Shown one piece after another: positions 35,169-44,184 of a stretch of 64,000 nt of DNA. The notes under the pieces are model-generated. The model searched no databases. It was not told where the DNA came from and saw only the letters and a program-made list of their open reading frames with translations. A program made the position numbers and the translations under genes. The number at the start of each line of letters is the position of its first letter. Position 1 is the first letter of the stretch. Source of the stretch: an uncultured Roseburia sp. (GTDB lineage: Bacteria > Bacillota > Clostridia > Lachnospirales > Lachnospiraceae); the NCBI GenBank assembly GCA_910577925.1, contig CAJTOI010000007.1, forward strand, positions 80,855-144,854, given 5' to 3'.

Positions 35169-36320
35169 ATGAAAAAGATTCCGTGGATGAAGCTGGCGGC
35201 AGTCTGGCTTGCGGCCTGCATGATTCCGGTCGGCGCGGTCAGGGCGACGACGCAGGATGAAATAAACGATGCCAAAAACAGAATAGATGAACTTCAGGAT
35301 GAAAAAGAAGAGGCCGAGGATCAGGTTGACACGATTACGGGCCGGCGCGAGGAGCTGGAGGGAAGTCTCGGGAGATTAAACGGGCAGCTTTCGGATATTG
35401 TCGGGCAGATAAACGATCTCGAACGGCAGCTTGCGGAGAAGGAAGCGGAGATTGACAAGGCCGAGGAGGAGCTTACGGCGGCCCAGGCGCGTTACGAACA
35501 GCAGTATGAAGACATGAAGGTGCGCATACAGTTCATGTATGAGAACTCCGATACGAATGTCTGGCAAATGCTTTTCGAGTCGGCTTCCTTCACGGATTTT
35601 CTGAACCGCAGCGAGTATATCGCCGAAATCAACGCCTATGACCGTAATATGCTGGAAAAGTTTGAGGCGCTGCGCGAAGAGATCGCAGAAAAAAAGCAGG
35701 GGCTTGAGGATCAGCGGACCGAGCTTGTCGCCATGCAGGAAAGCATGAAGGAAAAGAGAAGTTCGGTGAACAGTCTGATCGCCGCGACACAGGGGGACCT
35801 TGAGCGGACGAAAAACGAGCTCTCAGACGCGCAGGCGAATGTGGACGAGGTTTCGGAACGCCTCGCGAAGATGATCGAGTACGAAAAGGAGCTCGAGATT
35901 AAGAAGGCAAAAGAGGACGCTGCCAGGCTGGCTGCAATCAAAGCCCAGGAGCAGGAGGATACCTCAGGGGTCGTATATGTGCCGGAAACCAGCGACGCCT
36001 ATCTGCTCGGAGCGATTATTCAGTGCGAATCCGGCGGAGAACCCTATGAGGGGAAACTGGCGGTAGGGAGCGTGGTGATGAACCGCGTCAAGAGTTCCTA
36101 TTTCCCGAATACGATTTCGGGGGTGATCTATCAGTCCGGTCAGTTTTCGCCGGTTGCGAGCGGGCGTCTTGCTTACTGTCTGCAGACGGGGGTGGATTCC
36201 TCCTGCATGCAGGCGGCGCAGGAAGTGCTGAACGGAAGGATCACGGTGAATTGTCTCTACTTTCGCGTGAACAACGGAATCATTCAGGGAACCGTGATCG
36301 GCAATCACGTATTTTACTGA
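35169..36320 (+). CDS. Coiled-coil cell-wall hydrolase with SleB-type domain
   Basis: A 383-residue secreted protein. A signal peptide (about 1-26) precedes a long coiled coil (about 28-255) with MKVRIQFMYEN and FLNRSEYIAEINAYDR, closely related to the PcsB-like protein at 478. The C-terminal Hydrolase_2 domain (about 275-383) holds IIQCESGGEPYEGKLAVG, with the Glu expected at the active site. SleB/CwlJ domains cut spore-cortex or vegetative peptidoglycan. The pairing of a PcsB coiled coil with a SleB catalytic domain suggests FtsEX-like control of a different enzyme. GGGGAG precedes ATG 35169. Confidence 0.87.
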   Translation: MKKIPWMKLAAVWLAACMIPVGAVRATTQDEINDAKNRIDELQDEKEEAEDQVDTITGRREELEGSLGRLNGQLSDIVGQINDLERQLAEKEAEIDKAEEELTAAQARYEQQYEDMKVRIQFMYENSDTNVWQMLFESASFTDFLNRSEYIAEINAYDRNMLEKFEALREEIAEKKQGLEDQRTELVAMQESMKEKRSSVNSLIAATQGDLERTKNELSDAQANVDEVSERLAKMIEYEKELEIKKAKEDAARLAAIKAQEQEDTSGVVYVPETSDAYLLGAIIQCESGGEPYEGKLAVGSVVMNRVKSSYFPNTISGVIYQSGQFSPVASGRLAYCLQTGVDSSCMQAAQEVLNGRITVNCLYFRVNNGIIQGTVIGNHVFY

Positions 36321-36325
36321 CGGCG

Positions 36326-36370
36326 AAGAAGCGCTTTTTGTGTAATATTACCAAAAAGCGCTTCTTTTTT
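36326..36370 (+). terminator. Terminator after the SleB-type gene
   Basis: Perfect 15-base arms AAGAAGCGCTTTTTG and CAAAAAGCGCTTCTT with a T-run. Confidence 0.92.
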
Positions 36371-36488
36371 GTATCAAAACGGTTTTTTGCATGATAATTT
36401 TTTAACAGGAAATTGAGAAAAAGAATGAAGGATGAAAAGAAGAAGACTGTAAATAAAAGTTTGGGGCACTGAAAAAGCAAGAAACTTG

Positions 36489-36517
36489 TTGCAATTAAAG
36501 GTGAAATATGGTAGCAT
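36489..36517 (+). promoter_or_regulatory. Promoter of the butyrate operon
   Basis: TTGCAA, a 17-bp spacer, then TAGCAT. The leader to thl is about 215 bases long. Confidence 0.65.
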
Positions 36518-36633
36518 AAAAAAGTAGTCGAGAGGCTTGGAAAAACGCCGGTTAAGATGAATATCTGCAGGAAAAGAGCGTTGCAGCAGAAAGAGTTAAG
36601 GCTTAAGTGCGCGTTTATTTTTTTGTAAAAAGA

Positions 36634-36651
36634 TTGTTAAAAAATTAACGG
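36634..36651. promoter_or_regulatory. Rex operator
   Basis: TTGTTAAAAAATTAACGG matches the Rex consensus TTGTTAA-N4-TTAACAA in 16 of 18 positions. Rex senses the NADH/NAD ratio and represses butyrate genes in clostridia. It lies 117 bp downstream of the -10, where bound Rex would act as a roadblock, or over a second unrecognised promoter. Confidence 0.75.
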
Positions 36652-36739
36652 CGTTTTTCGGCGAATTTAATTTGAGAAGGAGACAAATTCTCTGCGGAAT
36701 GCAGAGTTTTGTGCCGTAAGACTGAAAGGAGAATTCAAA

Positions 36740-37924
36740 ATGGCAAAGAAAGTAGTTTTAGCAGGCGCATGCCGTACGGCAATCGGTAAGATGGGTGGAG
36801 CACTGAGCAATATACCGGTGGCGGATCTGGGCGCAATCGTAATCAAGGAGGCGCTGAACAGAGCCGGAGTAAAACCGGAGCAGGTTGACGAGGTGCTGAT
36901 GGGATGCGTAATCCAGGCGGCTCAGGGCCAGAACGTTGCACGTCAGTCCTCCATCAAGGCAGGTCTGCCGATTGAGGTTCCGGCGGTTACTTTAAATGTA
37001 GTGTGCGGTTCCGGATTAAAGTGTGTCAATGAAGCGGCTACTATGATTCTCGCAGGCCAGGCAGACATTGTGGTTGCCGGCGGTATGGAGAATATGTCCA
37101 TGGCTCCGTATGCTATGACAAAAGCTCGTTTTGGATATCGTATGAACAATGCGACCATCATTGATACCATGGTAAACGACGCGCTTACCGATGCGTTTAA
37201 CCACTATCACATGATGATCACCGCAGAGAACGTATGTGATAAATACGGAATTACCCGCGAGGAGCTCGACGAGTTCTCCGTGAGCAGCCAGCAGAAATGC
37301 GAGAAGGCAATGGCTGAGGGCAAATTCAAAGATGAGATTGTACCGGTTCCGGTAAAAGTGAAAAAAGAGATGGTTGACTTTGTTACGGACGAGGGTCCGC
37401 GCGCGGGCACAACGATGGAGGCGCTTGCAAAGTTAAAATGCTGCTCCGGCAAAGAGGGCGGTTCCATCACGGCGGGAAATGCTTCCGGAATCAACGACGG
37501 CGCCGCTGCAATCGTTGTGATGAGTGAGGAGAAAGCAAAAGAGCTCGGCGTGACACCGATGGCTACCTGGGTGGCAGGCGCGCTCGGCGGCGTTGAGCCG
37601 GAGATCATGGGTGTAGGACCTGTGGCATCCACGAGAAAGGTATTGGAGAGAACCGGACTTACGATCGACGATATGGATCTGATCGAGGCAAACGAGGCGT
37701 TTGCGGCGCAGTCTATTGCAGTCGCAAGAGACTTAAAGTTCGACATGTCCAAGGTTAACGTAAACGGCGGTGCGATTGCACTCGGACACCCGGTAGGCGC
37801 TTCCGGATGCCGTATCCTTGTGACTCTGTTACATGAGATGCAGAAGAGAGATGCAAAGAGAGGACTTGCTACGCTGTGTATCGGCGGCGGTATGGGATGC
37901 TCTACGATTGTTGAGAAATACTAA
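36740..37924 (+). CDS. thl: Acetyl-CoA C-acetyltransferase (thiolase)
   Basis: A 394-residue thiolase condensing two acetyl-CoA to acetoacetyl-CoA, the first step to butyrate. The nucleophile Cys is in NVVCGSGLKCVNEA (about residue 88); GHPVGASGCR and CIGGGMG carry the catalytic His and second Cys. GAAAGGAG precedes ATG 36740. It opens the operon thl-hbd-bcd-etfB-etfA under a Rex-type site. Confidence 0.96.
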   Translation: MAKKVVLAGACRTAIGKMGGALSNIPVADLGAIVIKEALNRAGVKPEQVDEVLMGCVIQAAQGQNVARQSSIKAGLPIEVPAVTLNVVCGSGLKCVNEAATMILAGQADIVVAGGMENMSMAPYAMTKARFGYRMNNATIIDTMVNDALTDAFNHYHMMITAENVCDKYGITREELDEFSVSSQQKCEKAMAEGKFKDEIVPVPVKVKKEMVDFVTDEGPRAGTTMEALAKLKCCSGKEGGSITAGNASGINDGAAAIVVMSEEKAKELGVTPMATWVAGALGGVEPEIMGVGPVASTRKVLERTGLTIDDMDLIEANEAFAAQSIAVARDLKFDMSKVNVNGGAIALGHPVGASGCRILVTLLHEMQKRDAKRGLATLCIGGGMGCSTIVEKY

Positions 37925-37935
37925 TCGGCCGGGAA

Positions 37936-37979
37936 AAGTACCGAGACGCCGCACCGGAGAGTGCGGTGCCTGGGTACTT
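37936..37979 (+). promoter_or_regulatory. Intercistronic hairpin between thl and hbd
   Basis: Outer arms AAGTACC/GGTACTT and inner arms CCGCAC/GTGCGG with a 6-base loop; no T-run follows. It may stabilise or divide the operon mRNA. Confidence 0.55.
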
Positions 37980-38040
37980 CTGACCATGCATGAGAAAATG
38001 CAGTCACAATATATAAATTTCATTTTAGGAGGATTCAGCA

Positions 38041-38913
38041 ATGAAGGTTGGAGTAATTGGAGCAGGAACCATGGGACAGGGAATTGCAAAAGCATTTGCC
38101 CAGGTTGACGGATACGAGGTTGCACTCTGCGATATCAAGCAGGAGTGGGCAGATAACGGGAAAGCAAAAATCGAAAAAGGATATGCGAGACTCGTTGAAA
38201 AAGGAAAAATGACACAGGAGGCAGTGGATGCAATTCTTTCCAAAATCACTGCCGGATTAAAAGAGAATCTCTGCGCAGACTGCGATTTGATCGTGGAGGC
38301 TGCATTTGAGAACATGGAAGTAAAGAAGACGACATTTGCGGAGTTAGACAAGATTGCAAAGCCGGAGTGCATCTTTGCGTCCAATACTTCAAGCCTTTCC
38401 ATCACCGAGATCGGAAACGGACTTACCCGCCCGATGATCGGCATGCATTTCTTCAACCCGGCAGACCGTATGAAGCTCATCGAGGTGATCGCAGGCGTAA
38501 ATACCCCGGCCCAGACCGTAGATGCGATCAAGAAGATCTCCGAGGAGATCGGCAAGACACCGGTGCAGGTAAACGAGGCTGCGGGCTTTGTTGTAAACCG
38601 CATCCTGATTCCGATGATCAACGAGGCTGCATTCATTAAGATGGAAGGTGTTTCCGATATCGCCGGCATTGATACCGCTATGAAGCTCGGCGCAAATCAC
38701 CCGATGGGACCGCTCGAGTTAGGCGACTTTATCGGTCTGGATATCTGCCTTGCAATCATGGACGTTCTCTACAATGAGACCGGAGACAGCAAATATCGTG
38801 CCTGCCCGCTGATCCGCAAGATGGTTCGCGGCGGCAACCTCGGCGCAAAGAGCGGCAAGGGCTTCTATGTATACAATGCAGACCGCACAAAGACACCGGT
38901 TGACGCACAGTAA
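38041..38913 (+). CDS. hbd: 3-hydroxybutyryl-CoA dehydrogenase
   Basis: A 290-residue NAD(P)-dependent enzyme reducing acetoacetyl-CoA to 3-hydroxybutyryl-CoA. The Rossmann motif GVIGAGTMGQGIAKAFA lies at the N-terminus. The catalytic region SSLSITEIG, MHFFNPADRMKLIEVI and AGFVVNRILIPMINEA is typical of the family. TAGGAGGATT precedes ATG 38041. Confidence 0.96.
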   Translation: MKVGVIGAGTMGQGIAKAFAQVDGYEVALCDIKQEWADNGKAKIEKGYARLVEKGKMTQEAVDAILSKITAGLKENLCADCDLIVEAAFENMEVKKTTFAELDKIAKPECIFASNTSSLSITEIGNGLTRPMIGMHFFNPADRMKLIEVIAGVNTPAQTVDAIKKISEEIGKTPVQVNEAAGFVVNRILIPMINEAAFIKMEGVSDIAGIDTAMKLGANHPMGPLELGDFIGLDICLAIMDVLYNETGDSKYRACPLIRKMVRGGNLGAKSGKGFYVYNADRTKTPVDAQ

Positions 38914-38980
38914 GATTGTCCGGCCGAAGGCTGACAGATGCGTACTTTTATAAAATCATAAAATGGAGGAATTTTAGATC

Positions 38981-40135
38981 ATGGATTTTGCTTTAGATAA
39001 AAAACATGAAATGGCGCGTTCTCTTTTCAGAGAATTTGCTGAAAACGAAGTAAAACCTCTGGCTCAGGAAGTTGACGAGACAGAAGAGTTCCCGATGGAG
39101 ACCGTGAAGAAAATGCAGAAGCTGGGCTTTATGGGGATTCCGGTACCGAAGGAGTACGGCGGACAGGGCTGCGACCCGCTTACATATGTGATGTGCGTGG
39201 AGGAGCTCTCCAAGGTCTGCGCAACCACAGGCGTTGTGGTATCCGCTCACACTTCCCTCTGTATCGACCCGATTCTGACCTACGGAACAGAGGAGCAGAA
39301 ACAGAAATACGTGAAAGCGCTTGCAACGGGCGAGAAGCTCGGCGCATTTGCACTGACCGAGCCGGGCGCAGGTACCGACGCGCAGGGCGCGGTGACAAAG
39401 GCTGTGTTAGACGGTGACGAGTGGGTATTAAACGGCTCCAAATGCTTTATCACAAACGGTAAGGTGGCCGATGTTTATATCGTGATCGCGATCACGAGCG
39501 TGACCGAGGACAAGAGAGGCAGAAAGAAAAAGAACTTCTCCGCATTTATCGTGGATAAGGGAGCTCCGGGCTTTTCTTTCGGAACAAAAGAGAAAAAGAT
39601 GGGTATCCGCGGTTCGTCTACCTACGAGCTGATTTTCGAGGATTGCAGAATCCCGAAGGAGAACCTGCTCGGCGCACAGGGAAAAGGATTCCCGATTGCA
39701 ATGCATACATTAGACGGCGGACGTATCGGTATCGCTGCACAGGCTCTCGGAATTGCAGAGGGCGCGCTTGACCGCGCGGTTGCATACACCAAAGAGAGAA
39801 AACAGTTCGGACGTTCGATTGCACAGCAGCAGAACACCCAGTTCAAGCTGGCGGATATGGCGGCGAGAATCGAGGCTGCACAGCTTCTTGTATACAAAGC
39901 GGCGATGGCGAAAGCAACTCAGAAAGTATACTCCGTTGAGGCTGCCAAGGCAAAATTATTTGCGGCAGAGACGGCAATGGCTGTCACCACAGAGGTTGTT
40001 CAGCTGTTCGGCGGTTACGGATATATCAGAGAGTACGATGTAGAACGTATGATGCGTGATGCGAAGATTACCGAGATTTACGAGGGAACCAGCGAGGTTC
40101 AGCGTATGGTTATCTCCGGAGCATTGTTGAAATGA
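38981..40135 (+). CDS. bcd: Butyryl-CoA dehydrogenase
   Basis: A 384-residue acyl-CoA dehydrogenase reducing crotonyl-CoA to butyryl-CoA. The motif FALTEPGAGTDAQG binds FAD and substrate, and the catalytic Glu lies in the C-terminal EIYEGTSEVQRMVI. ATG 38981 follows GGAGG. With the adjacent EtfBA it should form the electron-bifurcating Bcd-Etf complex that couples crotonyl-CoA reduction to ferredoxin. Confidence 0.96.
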   Translation: MDFALDKKHEMARSLFREFAENEVKPLAQEVDETEEFPMETVKKMQKLGFMGIPVPKEYGGQGCDPLTYVMCVEELSKVCATTGVVVSAHTSLCIDPILTYGTEEQKQKYVKALATGEKLGAFALTEPGAGTDAQGAVTKAVLDGDEWVLNGSKCFITNGKVADVYIVIAITSVTEDKRGRKKKNFSAFIVDKGAPGFSFGTKEKKMGIRGSSTYELIFEDCRIPKENLLGAQGKGFPIAMHTLDGGRIGIAAQALGIAEGALDRAVAYTKERKQFGRSIAQQQNTQFKLADMAARIEAAQLLVYKAAMAKATQKVYSVEAAKAKLFAAETAMAVTTEVVQLFGGYGYIREYDVERMMRDAKITEIYEGTSEVQRMVISGALLK

Positions 40136-40178
40136 CAGAAATCCGCAAAAATTATAAAAAATAAGGAGTGAATATACC

Positions 40179-40961
40179 GTGAAGATAGTTGTATGTATTA
40201 AACAGGTACCCGATACCAAGGGCGGTGTGAAATTTAACCCGGACGGTACATTAGACAGAGCTGCGATGCTTACCATCATGAACCCGGATGACAAAGCAGG
40301 ACTCGAGGCGGCGCTCAGATTAAAAGAGCAGTACGGAGCGGAGGTTACCGTGATTACCATGGGACTTCCGAAAGCAGACGAAGTGCTTCGCGAGGCAATG
40401 GCAATGGGTGCCGACAAGGGAATCCTTGTGACAGACAGAGTGCTGGGCGGTGCCGACACCTGGGCTACCTCCACTACGATTGCAGGGGCAATCCGTAATC
40501 TGGAATATGATTTGATCATCACCGGACGTCAGGCGATTGACGGTGATACCGCACAGGTAGGACCGCAGATTGCGGAACATCTCGGGCTGCCGGTAATTTC
40601 CTATGCGCAGGATATTAAGATTGAGGGCGATTCCGTGATTGTACAGCGCCAGTATGAGGACAGATACCATGAGTTAAAGGCAAAGATGCCGTGTCTGATC
40701 ACAGCCCTTTCCGAGCTGAATGAGCCGCGTTACATGACACCCGGCGGAATCTTCGATGCATATGACGGCGAAGTGACCGTGTGGGGAAGAGCAGATTTAA
40801 AGGATGTGGATGATTCGGACCTTGGTCTGAAAGGCTCTCCGACCAAAATCGCAAAGGCATCCGACAAGGTGCGCAAGGGTGTAGGAGAGAAGGTAAACCT
40901 TGACACAGACGAATCCGTTGCTTACTTAATCGGTAAATTCAAAGAGAAACACATTATCTAA
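40179..40961 (+). CDS. etfB: Electron transfer flavoprotein subunit beta
   Basis: A 260-residue subunit starting at GTG 40179 behind AAGGAGTG. It opens with KIVVCIKQVPDTKGGVKFNPDGTLDR and has ADKGILVTDRVLGGADTWATSTT and GRQAIDGDTAQVGPQIAE, all typical. It pairs with EtfA and serves the adjacent Bcd. Confidence 0.96.
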   Translation: MKIVVCIKQVPDTKGGVKFNPDGTLDRAAMLTIMNPDDKAGLEAALRLKEQYGAEVTVITMGLPKADEVLREAMAMGADKGILVTDRVLGGADTWATSTTIAGAIRNLEYDLIITGRQAIDGDTAQVGPQIAEHLGLPVISYAQDIKIEGDSVIVQRQYEDRYHELKAKMPCLITALSELNEPRYMTPGGIFDAYDGEVTVWGRADLKDVDDSDLGLKGSPTKIAKASDKVRKGVGEKVNLDTDESVAYLIGKFKEKHII

Positions 40962-40987
40962 TAAAAAAAGGAAAAGTGGTGAATAAA

Positions 40988-42028
40988 ATGGGTTTAGAAG
41001 AATTTAAGGGAGTATATGTCTTTGCACAGCAGGTTGACAACGTGCTGGACGGCGTTGCATTCGAGCTGCTCGGAAAAGGAAAAGACCTTGCAAAAGACTT
41101 AAATACAGATGTGACAGCAGTATTAATCGGTTCCGGCGTAAAGGATCTTGCAGACCAGCTTGCGGTATACGGCGCCGACAAGGTGATCGTTGTGGACGAT
41201 CCGGAGTTAAAGGAGTATCGGACAGAGCCGTACGCACATGCACTGGCATCCGTGATTGACAAATATAAGCCGGAAATCATGCTGGTCGGCGCTACCGCAA
41301 TCGGACGTGACCTTGGACCGACCGTTTCCGCGCGTGTAAAGACCGGTCTTACCGCAGACTGTACCGTGCTTGAGATCGGAGATTTCCCGCTCAATGCGGC
41401 TCCGGATCAGGAGCAGTCACATAATCAGCTGCTTATGACACGTCCCGCGTTCGGCGGAAACACGATCGCGACGATCGCATGCCCCTACAACCGTCCGCAG
41501 ATGGCAACGGTTCGCCCGGGCGTTATGCAGAAAATCGCTCCGATTGAGGGCGCAAAGGCCAATATCGAGGAGTTCAATCCGGGATTTACACCGGACAGCA
41601 GATATGTTGAGATTTTGAATGTTGTAAAGGCAGTGAAGAACACCGCGAACATCATGGAGGCAAAGGTACTCGTATCCGGCGGACGCGGTGTCGGCTCCAA
41701 GGAGAACTTCAAGCTGCTTGAAGAACTTGCAGAGGTACTCGGCGGTACCGTGAGCTGCTCCCGTGCCGTTGTGGAGAACGGCTGGCAGCCGCAGGATCTG
41801 CAGGTGGGACAGACCGGTAAGACCGTTCGCCCGCAGATTTACTTCGCAATCGGTATCTCCGGAGCAATCCAGCATGTGGCCGGTATGGAAGATTCCGACC
41901 TCATTGTTGCGATTAACAAGGACGAGGATGCGCCGATTTTCGATGTTGCCGATTACGGTTTAGTCGGAGATCTGAACAAGATTGTTCCGGCGCTGACGGC
42001 AGCTTTGAAAGCAGAGACGGGCAAATAA
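40988..42028 (+). CDS. etfA: Electron transfer flavoprotein subunit alpha
   Basis: A 346-residue subunit. The C-terminal FAD domain carries LVSGGRGVGSKENFKLLEEL, GQTGKTVRPQIYFAIGISG and AINKDEDAPIFDVADYG. ATG 40988 is chosen; the GTG codons at 40976 and 40979 are alternatives and include the SD-like GGTG. It is the last gene of the operon, with a terminator after it. Confidence 0.95.
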   Translation: MGLEEFKGVYVFAQQVDNVLDGVAFELLGKGKDLAKDLNTDVTAVLIGSGVKDLADQLAVYGADKVIVVDDPELKEYRTEPYAHALASVIDKYKPEIMLVGATAIGRDLGPTVSARVKTGLTADCTVLEIGDFPLNAAPDQEQSHNQLLMTRPAFGGNTIATIACPYNRPQMATVRPGVMQKIAPIEGAKANIEEFNPGFTPDSRYVEILNVVKAVKNTANIMEAKVLVSGGRGVGSKENFKLLEELAEVLGGTVSCSRAVVENGWQPQDLQVGQTGKTVRPQIYFAIGISGAIQHVAGMEDSDLIVAINKDEDAPIFDVADYGLVGDLNKIVPALTAALKAETGK

Positions 42029-42062
42029 GTTTTTGTGCGACAGATAAAATCAGTCATTACGT

Positions 42063-42110
42063 AAAATGCAGTACCGGCGGGGGATAACTTTGCCGGCACT
42101 GCATTTTTTT
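42063..42110 (+). terminator. Terminator of the butyrate operon
   Basis: AAAATGCAGTACCGGC pairs with GCCGGCACTGCATTTT (one mismatch) before a T-run. Confidence 0.92.
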
Positions 42111-42139
42111 GTATGATAAGATTTGAGCGCCGGATATTC

Positions 42140-42168
42140 TTGAAAAAGTCCCACATTTGTGGTAGCAT
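42140..42168 (+). promoter_or_regulatory. Promoter of the Rpn-type gene
   Basis: TTGAAA, a 17-bp spacer, then TAGCAT; its -10 context GGTAGCATAA is the same as that of the thl promoter. Confidence 0.6.
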
Positions 42169-42219
42169 AAGTTTACAGGCAGGTGACATAGCTGTGTGAG
42201 ACCGTTAGGAGGACAGCAT

Positions 42220-43068
42220 ATGTCAATACAAAACAAAACGTTTCAGGAACTGGATCTGTGCAACTCGTTTTTGTTTGCCGCGGCTTTGGAACAGCCGGAA
42301 ATCTGCCGGTTGGTGCTGGAGATTATCTTAGGCTGTAAGATGCCGGAGGTAAAGGTGCATGCGGAGCACAGTGTGCTGGTCAGCTCGGACTTTCGGAGTG
42401 TTCGGTTTGACGTGTATGCGAGCGATAAACTGCAGGTCGCGTATGACGTGGAAGCACAGAACGAAAATGAAGGAAATCTGCCGAAACGGAGCCGCTACTA
42501 TCAGGCGGAGATGGATGTGTCGTCGCTGAAGCCGGGGGAGGGCTTTAACGAATTAAAACCGGGCTACGTGATTTTTATCTGCACATTCGACCCGTTTGGG
42601 AAGGGGCAGTACCGCTACACGTTTGAGGAGCGCTGTCTGGAATGCGACCTTGCGCTCGGAGATGAGACGCGAAAGATATTTCTGAACACAAAAGGGAGAA
42701 ACGATGCGGAGGTACCGGCGGAGCTCGTACATTTCCTGAAATACATGGAAGAGAGCACCGACACGTATGTGTCACAGGTGACGGAACATTCAATCATTCA
42801 GCTGCATGAGTGGGTAACGGAGCTCAAAAGATGGCGGGAACTGGAGGGACGTTTTATGACAGGTGAAGAACTGATGAGACAGCGGGAACGAAAAGGCAGA
42901 CTGGCGGGCAGAGCGGAATCAATTCTTGAACTTTTAGAGGATTGCGGCGCGGTGCCGGAGAGCCTGAAAGAGCAGATCGGGGAGCAGAAAGATATCGGGG
43001 TGCTGACACGCTGGCATAAACTTTCTGCGAAAGTCGACTCGGTCGAGCAATTTATGGAACAGATGTAA
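42220..43068 (+). CDS. Rpn/PD-(D/E)XK nuclease-family transposase-like protein
   Basis: A 282-residue protein. The N-terminal half has the PD-(D/E)XK layout of the Rpn/PF12784 family: FRSVRFDVYASDKLQVAYDVEAQNE, with Asp and Glu-x-Gln in place. The C-terminal half (KRWRELEGRFMTGEELMRQRERKG) is the usual helical tail. ATG 42220 follows TTAGGAGGA. The family promotes RecA-independent recombination or DNA cleavage. These genes occur in many copies in Lachnospiraceae. No terminal repeats are seen around this copy. A GGCGCTG/CAGCGCC hairpin follows at 43099-43118. Confidence 0.8.
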   Translation: MSIQNKTFQELDLCNSFLFAAALEQPEICRLVLEIILGCKMPEVKVHAEHSVLVSSDFRSVRFDVYASDKLQVAYDVEAQNENEGNLPKRSRYYQAEMDVSSLKPGEGFNELKPGYVIFICTFDPFGKGQYRYTFEERCLECDLALGDETRKIFLNTKGRNDAEVPAELVHFLKYMEESTDTYVSQVTEHSIIQLHEWVTELKRWRELEGRFMTGEELMRQRERKGRLAGRAESILELLEDCGAVPESLKEQIGEQKDIGVLTRWHKLSAKVDSVEQFMEQM

Positions 43069-43201
43069 TCATTTCAAAGTCATATCAGAAATTTCAGGGC
43101 GCTGTCTCGGCAGCGCCGTCGATTAAAATCAATTTCAATGATATCATTATTCACACAATCAATTTCAACCACACGGCGAAACCTGCCTGCAGAAAGGGAA
43201 T

Positions 43202-43230
43202 TTGCCATTCCTCTAAAAAAGTGCTATACT
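43202..43230 (+). promoter_or_regulatory. Promoter of the ECF S-component gene
   Basis: TTGCCA, a 17-bp spacer, then TATACT. The leader of about 80 bases holds no riboswitch class I can recognise. Confidence 0.65.
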
Positions 43231-43318
43231 GCATAAAGCGGTGCAAAGACTTCTGACGTTACCGGGAGAAAGCCGCACGCGCAGAATATAAAATAGCGTA
43301 GAAAAGAGGAAGAGACCA

Positions 43319-43912
43319 ATGAATCAATCAAAATTTTCCACGAAATATCTCGTGGAGCTGGCGTTGCTTGTCGCCGTTGTATTGCTCATGGCTTTTACCC
43401 CGATTGGCTACATCAAAACGTTAGGGCTCGAGATTACGTTGATTGTTGTGCCGGTTGCGGTAGGAGCCGTCGTGCTGGGACCCGCGGCCGGTGCGATTTT
43501 AGGAGGCGTGTTCGGTGTCACGAGCTTTATCCAGTGCTTCGGAATGAGCGCGTTCGGAACCGTGCTGCTGGGAATCAACCCGGTATACACGTTTCTTGTT
43601 TGCGTGCCGACCCGTATTCTGGAGGGGCTGCTGACAGGCTATCTCTATAAAGGCCTGCGTCAGACAAGACTGAACGCAAACGTATCCGTGACGCTTGCAA
43701 ATCTTTGCTGTCCGATTTTAAATACCGCGTTTTTTATGGGAACGCTTGTGACGCTGTTTGCCGGAACCATGCGGGAACAGTTCGGGATGACAAAAGCGAT
43801 TCCGTTTATCGTCGGTTTTGTGGGGATAAACGGTCTTGTGGAGGCGCTGGTGTGCTTTGCAGTCGGCGCCGGTGTGTCGATTGCGCTCAAGAAGGCGCTG
43901 CGTTATTCGTGA
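43319..43912 (+). CDS. ECF transporter S component
   Basis: A 197-residue protein with six hydrophobic segments. The order and the GAVVLGPAAGAILGGVFGVTSFIQ segment fit the substrate-binding S component of energy-coupling factor transporters, which share a common EcfAAT module encoded elsewhere. ATG 43319 follows AGAGGAAGAG. The vitamin is not clear from sequence; it differs from the RibU at 57138. Confidence 0.77.
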   Translation: MNQSKFSTKYLVELALLVAVVLLMAFTPIGYIKTLGLEITLIVVPVAVGAVVLGPAAGAILGGVFGVTSFIQCFGMSAFGTVLLGINPVYTFLVCVPTRILEGLLTGYLYKGLRQTRLNANVSVTLANLCCPILNTAFFMGTLVTLFAGTMREQFGMTKAIPFIVGFVGINGLVEALVCFAVGAGVSIALKKALRYS

Positions 43913-43950
43913 AAGATAAATATCAAAAAACAACAGAAGAATCATTACAT

Positions 43951-43996
43951 ACGGATGCGGCGCGATGCAGAAGCAAAGCGCTGCATCCGTTTTTTG
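43951..43996 (+). terminator. Terminator after the ECF S component
   Basis: ACGGATGCGGCGC pairs with GCGCTGCATCCGT (one G-T) and is followed by six T. Confidence 0.9.
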
Positions 43997-44184
43997 TCTC
44001 AAAGATTCTGACACCCGAATCCGCAGACAAAAACATGCGCAATCAGGACTTGAAAATAAAAAAACAGGACTTATTTTTTATAGAACATACCGGAGACAGA
44101 GGCTATAATAGCAGTAGCCGGCAGAATGATTGGAACGGTAAAAACAGATGCATGCTGCATTTGGGAAAGGTCAGGAGGATTGAG

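Noticed and set aside
43237..43318. Riboswitch before the ECF S component
   Set aside because: The 80-base leader does not match any class I know; only weak stems are visible.
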